This document shows, in pieces, positions 29,693-37,504 of a stretch of DNA of 37,504 nt. The stretch comes from Methanoregula sp. Lineage in GTDB: Archaea > Halobacteriota > Methanomicrobia > Methanomicrobiales > Methanospirillaceae. Below the pieces are notes generated by a model that searched no databases, had not been told where the DNA came from, and was given only the letters and a program-made list of their open reading frames with translations. Both the position numbers and the translations under genes were made by a program. Location: NCBI GenBank assembly GCA_026394595.1, contig JAPKXX010000102.1, forward strand, positions 1 through 37,504, given 5' to 3'. Within the stretch, counting starts at the first letter, position 1. Each line of letters starts with the position of its first letter.

Positions 29693-30878
29693 GTACGACG
29701 TGCTGGTGATCGGCGGGGGTCCGGCAGGTGCACTTGCAGCAAAGACTGCAGTCGAGAAAGGGCTATCCGCCTGCATCGTCGAGAAGCGCCAAGCGATCGG
29801 CGCCCCGGTACGGTGTGCGGAGGGGATCGGACGCGAAGCCCTCCACGAGTTCATCGAACCTGATTCCCGCTGGATCTCCGCGGAGATGACCGGGGCCGGA
29901 ATCGTTGCACCCGACGGTTTTTTCATGAGACTCGAATCCGCGTACGCGGGCAACAAGGTCGGGTATATCCTCGACCGCAAATTTTTCGACCGCGAGCTTG
30001 TCTGGAGGGCGGCAGAAGCAGGTGCTGATGTCGCAGTCAAGTCGCGTGCGTCTGCTCCCCTGATGGATCATGGCGTTGTCAAAGGGGCAAAGGTCGAGTA
30101 CTGCGGAAAAGTCACGAAGGTGAGCGCTGAAGTTGTCATCGCTGCCGACGGGGTTGAATCAAAGTTCTCCCGGTGGTGCGGCATCGACACCACGGTGCCA
30201 GTCCGTGAGATCATGAGCTCGGTTCAGTATGTCATGACGGATATCGATATCGACCCGCACGCAACCATCTTTTATCTGGGTAATGAGGTGGCACCGGAAG
30301 GCTACCTCTGGGTATTCCCCAAAGGTGAACGGTCGGCAAATGTCGGGGTCGGCATTTCCGGGAAAAAGAGCGGGGAAGGGCACCGGGCTAAGGACTATCT
30401 CGACAGATTTGTGAAAAAGACATTCCCTAACGGGAAAACAATCGAATATATCCCGGGCGGTGTCTCGGTCTGCCGCCCGCTCGATAGTACGGTTGCAGAC
30501 GGTCTCATGATCACCGGGGATGCAGCACGGGTCGTCGATCCCCTTACCGGGGGGGGTATCTACAATGCGATGTATACCGGCAGGCTGGCTGCCCAGGTCG
30601 CTGCAGAGTGTATCAGTAAGGGGGATACCACCAGAGAGGCGCTCATGGTCTATGATAAAACCTGGCGGGCGTCGAAGATGGGTAAAGCCATCGAACGCAA
30701 CTACCACATCAAGGAATACTTGATCAGCATGCCCGATGAGAAACTGAATGCAATTATCCATTCCGTCGCAAAGCTGAACCTTTCCGAGTTCTCCACGCTC
30801 ACGCTGATCAAGGAACTGATAAAGGTAAACCCGAAACTGGTCCTCGAGCTGGGTGTGCTCGCCGCTTCACTACACTGA
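29682..30878 (+). CDS. Geranylgeranyl reductase family FAD-dependent oxidoreductase
   Basis: [61 protein letters not shown]. Confidence 0.94.
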   Translation: MKNKYDVLVIGGGPAGALAAKTAVEKGLSACIVEKRQAIGAPVRCAEGIGREALHEFIEPDSRWISAEMTGAGIVAPDGFFMRLESAYAGNKVGYILDRKFFDRELVWRAAEAGADVAVKSRASAPLMDHGVVKGAKVEYCGKVTKVSAEVVIAADGVESKFSRWCGIDTTVPVREIMSSVQYVMTDIDIDPHATIFYLGNEVAPEGYLWVFPKGERSANVGVGISGKKSGEGHRAKDYLDRFVKKTFPNGKTIEYIPGGVSVCRPLDSTVADGLMITGDAARVVDPLTGGGIYNAMYTGRLAAQVAAECISKGDTTREALMVYDKTWRASKMGKAIERNYHIKEYLISMPDEKLNAIIHSVAKLNLSEFSTLTLIKELIKVNPKLVLELGVLAASLH

Positions 30879-31028
30879 AGTCTTGAACTGTTTGTTCAGA
30901 AGCTGCAGGCAGTCATCCTCCGCTTCCTTTTTCGTAAACACGGTGAACGTGTCGCCTGCCCGACGAGACTCCTTCCGATTCCACCCAGACCCACGATGAT
31001 AATTTACATATCTACCGGTTACTTTCAT
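30870..31028 (-). CDS. Small uncharacterised protein
   Basis: Minus-strand 52-aa ORF not in the track: [52 protein letters not shown]. Confidence 0.5.
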   Translation of the reverse strand: MKVTGRYVNYHRGSGWNRKESRRAGDTFTVFTKKEAEDDCLQLLNKQFKTSV

Positions 31029-31063
31029 CACCATTGAAATAATTTGCGCATGAATATCTGTGT

Positions 31064-31696
31064 GTGATCTGCGGGGTGGACGAGGCGGGGAAGGGCTCGG
31101 TGCTTGGCCCGATGGTGGTTGCAGCGGTTGGGGCCCCTTCCGAGGAGGTCTTTTCCAATCTCCCTGTCAGGGACTCAAAACTCCTCACACCAAAAGACCG
31201 TGAACGGCTCTTTACGCTCATCAGTGAACGGTGCGGGGTAGCAACCGTGATCATCCCTGCAGAAGAGATCGATGAACACCGCAAAACCATGACGATGAAC
31301 CAGTGTGTTGCGCGGGCCCATGCTGCGGTGATCCGGCGTATCCACCCTGACATCGCATACGTGGATGCCTGCGATGTCAACCCAACACGATATGCCTGGA
31401 TGGTGCAGGAACATCTGGACACCGGCTGCGAGATCGTTTCAAAACACCATGCGGACCAGACATTTAAGGTGGTCTCGGCTGCAAGTATCGTCGCAAAGGT
31501 CGTCCGGGATCAGGAGATCAGGAGCCTCGCAGCCATCTACGGGGAGATCGGGAGCGGATATCCATCGGATCCGGTAACCATTGCATACCTCTCAGCATAT
31601 ATCGGCAAACACCACCACCCGCCGGCATGCGCACGGAAGAGCTGGAAGACGGTAGGCAACCTGATGGCAGCATTTGAACAGAGAAAACTGATTTAG
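31064..31696 (+). CDS. rnhB: Ribonuclease HII
   Basis: CGVDEAGKGSVLGPMVVAA, RDSKLLTPKDRERLF, ADQTFKVVSAASIVAKVVRD, GSGYPSDP. Confidence 0.96.
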   Translation: MICGVDEAGKGSVLGPMVVAAVGAPSEEVFSNLPVRDSKLLTPKDRERLFTLISERCGVATVIIPAEEIDEHRKTMTMNQCVARAHAAVIRRIHPDIAYVDACDVNPTRYAWMVQEHLDTGCEIVSKHHADQTFKVVSAASIVAKVVRDQEIRSLAAIYGEIGSGYPSDPVTIAYLSAYIGKHHHPPACARKSWKTVGNLMAAFEQRKLI

Positions 31697-32111
31697 GTGC
31701 CGGATTTTTTTATTTTAGACGGGATGCCCACATCAACCGGGTACCATTCCGTGGATTATCGATCATAGTCCTGATGCTTTTTTGTCTGTCCTATGCGCAG
31801 AAATGGTTATATGTGTAAAATTAATTCGGGATACCACACAAGTGGTACGAGATCTGTTTGCAGATCGCGTACCGGTCGGATTCTGTGCGTGGCTCATTTC
31901 GTTCATAATAATACCGCACCGGACATGTGTGGCAGTGTACAAGATCAGAGACCGCAACAGCCGCCATTTTTTCAGGCAGGTTGATTCCTCACTACATCGT
32001 GGGAGACAGTTCTGATTATACTTATTACTCCAGGTTTGCCTCACTTTGGCAAAGAATGTGCGAAACAATGCTGACCAATGTTTTCATACCTGCAAGGTAC
32101 ACCTGTACTCC

Positions 32112-32408
32112 ATGACAGGGCAGGAAATTTCCGTCAATATCCCGCAGACACTTGACCCGGTATACAGCAACATGATCCAGATCGCGTACAAGGAAGACGA
32201 GTTCACGTTTATCTTCCTCCATCAGATCCCCGCTGTCAACCAGGCACGGGCAAAGGCAATCGTTTCGATCACGCCGACGCATGCAAAGAACCTGCTTGCG
32301 GTCCTCCAGAAGAGTGTGGCGGATTTTGAGGGTAAGTTCGGCAAGATCGCAACACCGACCGACAAGACGGGGGACGGGAGCGTGACCACCCTGCGTGGTT
32401 ATTCGTAA
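32112..32408 (+). CDS. DUF3467 family protein
   Basis: VYSNMIQIAYKEDEFTFIFLHQIPAVNQARAKAIVSITPTHAKNLLAVLQKSVADFEGKFG. Confidence 0.85.
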   Translation: MTGQEISVNIPQTLDPVYSNMIQIAYKEDEFTFIFLHQIPAVNQARAKAIVSITPTHAKNLLAVLQKSVADFEGKFGKIATPTDKTGDGSVTTLRGYS

Positions 32409-32454
32409 CCACCATATTTTTATTACGATACGGGTCGATATTGTGAGGTATTGC

Positions 32455-32526
32455 GCCGCCGTGGCTTAGCGGCATAGCGGCTGATTCGTAATCAGCAGGT
32501 CGAGGGTTCAAATCCCTCCGGCGGCT
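32455..32526 (+). tRNA. tRNA-Thr(CGT)
   Basis: Acceptor GCCGCCG/CGGCGGC, anticodon arm GCTGA-TTCGTAA-TCAGC, T-arm GAGGG-TTCAAAT-CCCTC. Confidence 0.95.
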
Positions 32527-32613
32527 TCCTTCGCGCAGGTTGAAATCCCTGTAAAAACCGTTTCTCAGGATAACCTTTTCCCTAACCTCGGTAACCGGGG
32601 TGCCGGGACGACG

Positions 32614-33834
32614 ATGCGCACACTACAGGCACCTAACCGGCACTGCCGGCCGTTTCATAACGCAAAGAGTGTATACGCCGAACATTCCATCGATCATGCC
32701 ATCCAGGCCGGCCAGCTTACCGCCGATGATGCCCGGCTGATCCGGGACTTTATTGCGGAGATCAAGGTTACCCGGGGCATCGGGGTCTCTCGGGCCAACA
32801 AACTCACCTACATCCTGGTGTCGTGGCGGCAGTACATCGGGCCGTTCCGGACGAACACCGTGGCCGACCTCTACCGGGGGATCGAGGCCCTGCGGGAGGC
32901 GCGGCACGGCGATATGGACATACCCTATAAGCAGAACACCTTGAAAGATCACCTAACCCTGCTCAAGCGGTTCTCCCGCTGGCTGAGGGCGAACGGATAC
33001 TCGTCCGTGCAGGAAGACAAGATTGAGGGGATCAAGGCTCCCCGAGCGGACCGGATGACCAAGACCGCCGGCCAGATGCTCACGGAAGACGAGGTCCGGG
33101 CCATGATCGACGCGTGCCAGACGTCCCGGGACAGGGCGATTATTGCGACGTTATATGAGGGCGGTTTCAGGGTTCAGGAATTAGGCCGGCTCACCTGGGC
33201 GCAGGTAAAATTCGACGATTACGGCACGGTCATCAACGTCGACGAGAAGACCGGGGCCCCGCGATACATCCGGCTCGTGACGGCGACCCAGTACCTCATC
33301 CAGTGGAAGAACGATTTTCCCTTCCCGGTCACGCCGGACGCCCTGGTCTTTGTATCCAACCGGCGGCTGCCGGTCCAATATGCCGCCATCGCCGTGCAGC
33401 TCAAAAAAATCGCTCGCCGGACGGGTATCCGAAAAAAAGTTACACCGCACTTGTTCAGGCACTCCCGCGTCACCGAGATGATCCGGCAGGGATACAGTGA
33501 GTCAATCGTCAAGAAGACGATGTGGGGCAATTTAGACACGCTGATGTTCTCGAGCTACCTTCACCTGGTCGACAACGACACCGATAACGAGGTCCTCGAA
33601 AAGCACGGTATCCGGCGACCGGAGGAGCACCGGTCGGTCGCAATGGAGATCCGGCAGTGCGCTAACTGCAACACCGTCAACCCGCCGACATTCGCGTTCT
33701 GTTCGACATGTGGGGAGCCGTTGACCGAAGAGGCACGGTTGAGCGTGGAGCGGCTGAGAAGAGATATCGAGAAGTTGCCGGAATACAAGATGATCCTGGG
33801 TCTGGCACGCCAGAAACTTGTTGCCGGCACCTAA
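32614..33834 (+). CDS. Tyrosine recombinase/integrase with C-terminal zinc ribbon
   Basis: R box LYEGGFRVQELGRLTW, HLFRHSRVTEM (HxxR), Tyr in SSYLHLVD; CANCNTVNPPTFAFCSTCGEPL tail; starts 88 bp after tRNA-Thr. Confidence 0.93.
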   Translation: MRTLQAPNRHCRPFHNAKSVYAEHSIDHAIQAGQLTADDARLIRDFIAEIKVTRGIGVSRANKLTYILVSWRQYIGPFRTNTVADLYRGIEALREARHGDMDIPYKQNTLKDHLTLLKRFSRWLRANGYSSVQEDKIEGIKAPRADRMTKTAGQMLTEDEVRAMIDACQTSRDRAIIATLYEGGFRVQELGRLTWAQVKFDDYGTVINVDEKTGAPRYIRLVTATQYLIQWKNDFPFPVTPDALVFVSNRRLPVQYAAIAVQLKKIARRTGIRKKVTPHLFRHSRVTEMIRQGYSESIVKKTMWGNLDTLMFSSYLHLVDNDTDNEVLEKHGIRRPEEHRSVAMEIRQCANCNTVNPPTFAFCSTCGEPLTEEARLSVERLRRDIEKLPEYKMILGLARQKLVAGT

Positions 33835-34916
33835 CCTTTTTTCTCTTCTCCGTTGTCAGTCTTTTTAAAGACAGTTTTTCGCGCATGTTCGAGGGATAGC
33901 GGCCCCATCGGCAGGATATCTCCTGTTAGTGAATAAACAGGAGATCTGGCATCCAATGACTTGATGATGTCATTATACCACTTGCCCATGTCCTGTGCAG
34001 CCGCCGCCAATGATGCCGTATCCTTATAGTGCAGACGTTGGACAATTGCTTTGTATTTTTCTCCGATATCGTTGAAAAACGGTGGAACCTGACCATCGTT
34101 CATCCGGGTCGCATCGGCGCACCGAGCAAGGTTCTGCATCATGGTAAATGACAGGATATAGTTTATGGCCGCGAGTTTCATATCGAGAGATTTTTGGATC
34201 ATCTCCTTCCTGACCCGGGAGACCTCTCCCGGCAGGGTGTCTGCTTCAACCCCATACCGGTACTCAAGGAGCACACAGGTGAGAAACAGATCATAGATAA
34301 TACAGTTTCTCGTCAGCCATTTAAGAAGGGCATTGTCAATGCCCGGTGTATTTACCATAGGGAGGGAAGGCCCCGGGATCTCGCCAAGGTTTGCGTTTTG
34401 ATGAGCGTTGATAGTGCCCCGGAGATACCATTCAAACATCAGCCGGGATGTTTTCAGCATCTTTTTTACATCTTCAAGAAATTCTTTATCAGCCCCATAT
34501 TCCGGCAAATGTATATCAATGATGAGATCCGTTAGCCAAGGGGATGTCTGAAAATCCTGGCGGATCGATTCATACTTTTTATCATCGTAAATATGGCAGA
34601 TTGTTTCAGGATCCCGACAGATCCGATACCCCGGCCGTGACTCAGCAATATACTCAATGTAATTCCATGTCGATTCGAGTTTCTTAATCTGACGATCAAC
34701 GTTTGAATATTTGTCCGTTCCTTTCTCTTTGTAACCGCATTCATCTCCAATCTGACTTTCGGTAAGCACTTCGTGTTTCAGAAGTGCGGAGATAATTTCA
34801 GTATAGATCTCAAAATGCTTTTTTTTGACCTTTTCGGAGGGCGCGCCTGCCGAATCCACCTCAATTTGGCCTGCATTAGGGTTAACAGGCAGGGTGGGAT
34901 TACCGTTGTTTGTCAT
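33831..34916 (-). CDS. Uncharacterised protein with a possible N-terminal winged-helix-like region
   Basis: 361 aa; IYTEIISALLKHEVLTESQIGDECGYKEKGTDKYSNVDRQIKKLESTWNYIEYIAESRPGYRICRD resembles a wHTH; remainder helical, unknown. Confidence 0.7.
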   Translation of the reverse strand: MTNNGNPTLPVNPNAGQIEVDSAGAPSEKVKKKHFEIYTEIISALLKHEVLTESQIGDECGYKEKGTDKYSNVDRQIKKLESTWNYIEYIAESRPGYRICRDPETICHIYDDKKYESIRQDFQTSPWLTDLIIDIHLPEYGADKEFLEDVKKMLKTSRLMFEWYLRGTINAHQNANLGEIPGPSLPMVNTPGIDNALLKWLTRNCIIYDLFLTCVLLEYRYGVEADTLPGEVSRVRKEMIQKSLDMKLAAINYILSFTMMQNLARCADATRMNDGQVPPFFNDIGEKYKAIVQRLHYKDTASLAAAAQDMGKWYNDIIKSLDARSPVYSLTGDILPMGPLSLEHARKTVFKKTDNGEEKKG

Positions 34917-34938
34917 GCGAACATCACCAGGTTGAATA

Positions 34939-35045
34939 TGTTTAGTCTAGCAATATAATAACGAACACATTTTATTTAAATCTGTTTAGTACAAAAAACA
35001 GAGTTTTTGGAATTCTGTTTAGAGAAAACGGCTATAACGAACGCA
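34939..35045. promoter_or_regulatory. Divergent control region with repeated operator-like motifs
   Basis: TGTTTAG at 34939, 34983 and 35016; TCTGTTT/AAACAGA/TCTGTTT at 34981/34996/35014; ATAACGAACrCA at 34958 and 35034. Confidence 0.6.
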
Positions 35046-35093
35046 ATTCGAAAATAACTGTTAAATTGCCTTTATTTATCCAAATGAACCAAT

Positions 35094-35285
35094 GTGCTCC
35101 AGGGATTGTATTTGGATAAGAGCATTCCGCGAAGGAAAGTAAGCCGGGACCAATTGGAACGCCTTCCCGAAATACACCGGATGATTGCGGAGCAATACAT
35201 CCACGACGGCCGGTGGGACCTTATCGAAACCACACCCCCTTCTGCCGGTGGCAGAAAATCATCCAAGCGAGCCAGGGGGAAGTAG
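35094..35285 (+). CDS. Small uncharacterised ORF (GTG start)
   Basis: MLQGLYLDKSIPRRKVSRDQLERLPEIHRMIAEQYIHDGRWDLIETTPPSAGGRKSSKRARGK. Confidence 0.5.
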   Translation: MLQGLYLDKSIPRRKVSRDQLERLPEIHRMIAEQYIHDGRWDLIETTPPSAGGRKSSKRARGK

Positions 35286-35515
35286 GTACGTCTACAGCAC
35301 TGCGTGGATTCGCATTTTCAGCAAGAGAAACACTTGCAGCACTTAAACAACGGTTCGGCAGTTCGGAATTTTATTTCCGGCAGGCTCTTGACGAATGCCA
35401 TATCGATCCGAAAGCGTTTGCGAAACTTCGCGCTGACGGTATTGTCGTGAAACTTGACAGTCATTGGCCTTCACGCTGGAGAATTGCCAGCCAGTATGTT
35501 GCGACAACACCCTAA
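35213..35515 (+). CDS. Small uncharacterised ORF, possible HTH-like (start uncertain)
   Basis: FAFSARETLAALKQRFGSSEFYFRQALDECHIDPKAFAKLRADGIVVKLDSHWPSRWRIASQYVATTP. Confidence 0.5.
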   Translation: MGPYRNHTPFCRWQKIIQASQGEVGTSTALRGFAFSARETLAALKQRFGSSEFYFRQALDECHIDPKAFAKLRADGIVVKLDSHWPSRWRIASQYVATTP

Positions 35516-35550
35516 TCAACACTCCCCCAGCTCCATAAGAGGTGAACCTT

Positions 35551-36099
35551 ATGGTTGAAAACCTTAACAACGATTCGATTACACTTCGGTGTAAACCGTT
35601 GGACCCGAAAGATCCAACCATGTTGAGCTGTGAGATAATTCCGAATCCCGTCCTCACAAACAAAGGACGGGTTCCGGATGCATCTTTGAAGACATCGCTC
35701 CCTGACCAACCCGGGGCAGACGCAGCAAAACCGTCCTCTGATGGTCCCAGCGATGGCGAACACGGGGAGTACGAAACCGTGAACGTACGCAGGATTCAAA
35801 TCGATGGACAGGATTTCTTTAAGGTTCTTGACCCCAAGGGTAACCCTAGTTCGGGGGTTGACGAAATTCCTGTCGTTCAAAAGGGACCGTCTGACCTTAA
35901 AGATACGAAGGACCGGTTCCGTCGTCTAAAGAAGTGCAATGATCAACGATGTTCCGTATCCAGACCATTTGCAGAAAACCGGGATATCCCGATCAAAAGG
36001 GATACCACGGTGGAAGAGGGAGGGAAGACATGTACACAGCCAGGAAGGCATACTCCTGTCCGTGCAAGTCAAACAGACCAGACCAGAGAGGGGACATAA
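35551..36099 (+). CDS. Uncharacterised ORF of the integrated element
   Basis: 182 aa from ATG 35551, hydrophilic, no recognised family. Confidence 0.55.
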   Translation: MVENLNNDSITLRCKPLDPKDPTMLSCEIIPNPVLTNKGRVPDASLKTSLPDQPGADAAKPSSDGPSDGEHGEYETVNVRRIQIDGQDFFKVLDPKGNPSSGVDEIPVVQKGPSDLKDTKDRFRRLKKCNDQRCSVSRPFAENRDIPIKRDTTVEEGGKTCTQPGRHTPVRASQTDQTREGT

Positions 36100-36114
36100 A
36101 ATGTCCCTCTTTTC
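36086..36114 (+). terminator. Hairpin + T-tract terminator-like element
   Basis: AGAGGGGACAT-AAA-ATGTCCCTCT followed by TTTT; stop codon of 35551-36099 lies in the loop. Confidence 0.5.
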
Positions 36115-36132
36115 CCTAGGGAGTGTGTGATA

Positions 36133-36459
36133 ATGTCGGAAGTAACAATCAGAACCCTGGAATCGTGGGTGGGTCGGATCGTAGGATTCAGAACCGTATC
36201 CGGACGTGAAGATCCGAGTCTTTCCCGTGTAGTTTTTCTCTTGGGAGAGATACGGACAAAGAAGGATGTGCGCGACGTGTCTACTGTCATTGCCAGTCCC
36301 CCAAGGGAGCGATGCAAAATTGCAGCGTCCGAGTGTAGATCGCGATATATCGATTTCCATGCAGATTGTCGTACGATTGCAGTATCGATTACTACAGTAG
36401 ATTGCGATATAGAATGTAATTTGCAAAACCACGTTTGGATTTCGGGAGGCCGACTATGA
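36133..36459 (+). CDS. Uncharacterised ORF of the integrated element
   Basis: MSEVTIRTLESWVGRIVGFRTVSG...; ends with ATGA overlap to the next gene. Confidence 0.5.
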   Translation: MSEVTIRTLESWVGRIVGFRTVSGREDPSLSRVVFLLGEIRTKKDVRDVSTVIASPPRERCKIAASECRSRYIDFHADCRTIAVSITTVDCDIECNLQNHVWISGGRL

Positions 36460-36836
36460 AACGAAGTGAGTATCCGTCACAAAAAAATTATCGGGAAAAT
36501 AATCCTTCTGTATCGTTTCGACTGAAGATAGAAGACAAGGCACGGCTTGATGCAATCATCAAGGCAACTGGCAAACCCCTCTCACAGTGGATGACTGATT
36601 TTATTCATTATAAAATTGATCCCAATGAGGAAATTTCGGAACTGGTAGAAAGAATCGACACGCTTGAAGAATATATTAACGAATCGGACACTGGAGAGCA
36701 CTTCACCGTTCCATGTTCTGTTTGTGGAAAGCCCATGTATTTTTCATCCAAACATTCTAACTGGCAGACAGAGACTTACCCAAAATTGATAGAGGCATTT
36801 GGGAAAAGTCGTCATAAAGAATGCAAGCCCAAATGA
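36456..36836 (+). CDS. Ribbon-helix-helix-like protein with C-terminal zinc-finger-like motif
   Basis: SVSFRLKIEDKARLDAIIKATGKPLSQWMTDFIHYKI; CSVCGKPMYF...SRHKEC. Confidence 0.7.
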   Translation: MKRSEYPSQKNYRENNPSVSFRLKIEDKARLDAIIKATGKPLSQWMTDFIHYKIDPNEEISELVERIDTLEEYINESDTGEHFTVPCSVCGKPMYFSSKHSNWQTETYPKLIEAFGKSRHKECKPK

Positions 36837-36946
36837 GATCCATCACTATCAACAATAACTCTCGATGGGGATAGTGGTTCGGATCTCTCCCTCGCATTTC
36901 CCCATGATTATGGCATAATGCAAACGGGGAGAAATCTTTTCCTACC

Positions 36947-37504
36947 TGTAGAGTGCCACAATTAATGTCCGTTTTGTTGACAGAGTTTTTGTCCGCTTTT
37001 TAGATATTTTCTGTTTTTATTGAAATTGATTTCGTTATGATAAACTGATGCAGGAGTCAGCCAGTTTAGGATCTCCTGCTTGCGCCAGTTGTTATATTGC
37101 TGGTCGAAGTTCCAGAGTTCTCTCCTGAAAAGACTTAAAGAGCGGAACTCCTTGAGGGCGATGAGTTCCCGATAGAGCGTCTTGTGATAGCGTTCGATCT
37201 TGCCGCGACCACGCGGGTGATATGGCCGGCCGAAGATCAGTTTGATGCCATGTTTTTGAGATTCAGCTTTGAACGCTTTGGAGACGAACTGTTTTCCATT
37301 ATCGACATAGATCTCTCCGGGGATTTGTCCATTACGGAGTGCCCATTGTAAGGCATTGATCGCTGAGGCAGCATCTTTGTGCAGGTAGACCTTGCTTTTC
37401 ACGCGATAGCGTGAACAATCATCGGTAAACCCGGTGACGTAGACTTTGCCGATGCCTCGGATGCGGAACTGGAATGTATCGCCCTGCCACATGCTGTCGA
37501 CATG
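36947..37504. mobile_element. IS481-like insertion sequence, truncated by the window edge
   Basis: Transposase ORF plus subterminal repeats TGTCCGTTTT (36966) and TGTCCGCTTTT (36990); exact end not determined. Confidence 0.65.
36962..37504 (-). CDS. DDE-type (rve) transposase, IS481-like, partial
   Basis: GFTDDCSRYRVKSKVY, VDNGKQFVSKAF, GRPYHPRGRGKIERYHKTL; frame open to 37504. Confidence 0.88.
   Translation of the reverse strand, partial: HVDSMWQGDTFQFRIRGIGKVYVTGFTDDCSRYRVKSKVYLHKDAASAINALQWALRNGQIPGEIYVDNGKQFVSKAFKAESQKHGIKLIFGRPYHPRGRGKIERYHKTLYRELIALKEFRSLSLFRRELWNFDQQYNNWRKQEILNWLTPASVYHNEINFNKNRKYLKSGQKLCQQNGH

Larger units (their letters stand above)
32455..37504. mobile_element. 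Probable tRNA-Thr-associated integrative element (right boundary not in window)
   Basis: Intact tRNA-Thr followed by an integrase, a divergently transcribed putative regulator, short uncharacterised ORFs and a transposase; no second tRNA 3' copy found in the window. Confidence 0.6.

Noticed and set aside
31763-32068. ORFs between rnhB and the DUF3467 gene
   Set aside because: Several mutually overlapping frames on both strands without any protein-like signature.
35926-36432. 168-aa minus-strand ORF in the element
   Set aside because: Overlaps two plus-strand ORFs that have proper starts and an ATGA coupling to the RHH gene; coding signal looks weaker, though it is not excluded.

Overview
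The window is archaeal, most likely from a Methanomicrobiales methanogen (Methanoregula-like). This is inferred from gene content: G1P dehydrogenase, PriS/GINS, L44e/S27e/aIF2-alpha/Nop10, a geranylgeranyl reductase, PGF-pre-PGF surface proteins, UPF0058/UPF0179/DUF63. About 10-32 kb is mostly dense, conserved housekeeping sequence. Three parts look accessory: (i) 1.8-6.3 kb, surface proteins plus a scar of two fused, decayed genes; (ii) 6.3-10.1 kb, a low-density 'gene graveyard' with an AT-rich PEGA/transglutaminase-like gene, a DHp-only membrane protein, a small Zn-ribbon protein, and dockerin and possible NSS-transporter relics; (iii) 32.5-37.5 kb, a probable integrative element beside tRNA-Thr(CGT) with a tyrosine integrase, a divergent control region with operator-like repeats, several uncharacterised ORFs and an IS481-like transposase cut by the window edge. 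A TrmO-like gene appears decayed, with two compensating frameshifts. Three small ORFs absent from the supplied track were read by eye: a 58-aa ferredoxin-like protein, a 49-aa Nop10 and a 52-aa unknown. I found no CRISPR array or rRNA. All family calls come from motif recognition without database searches.
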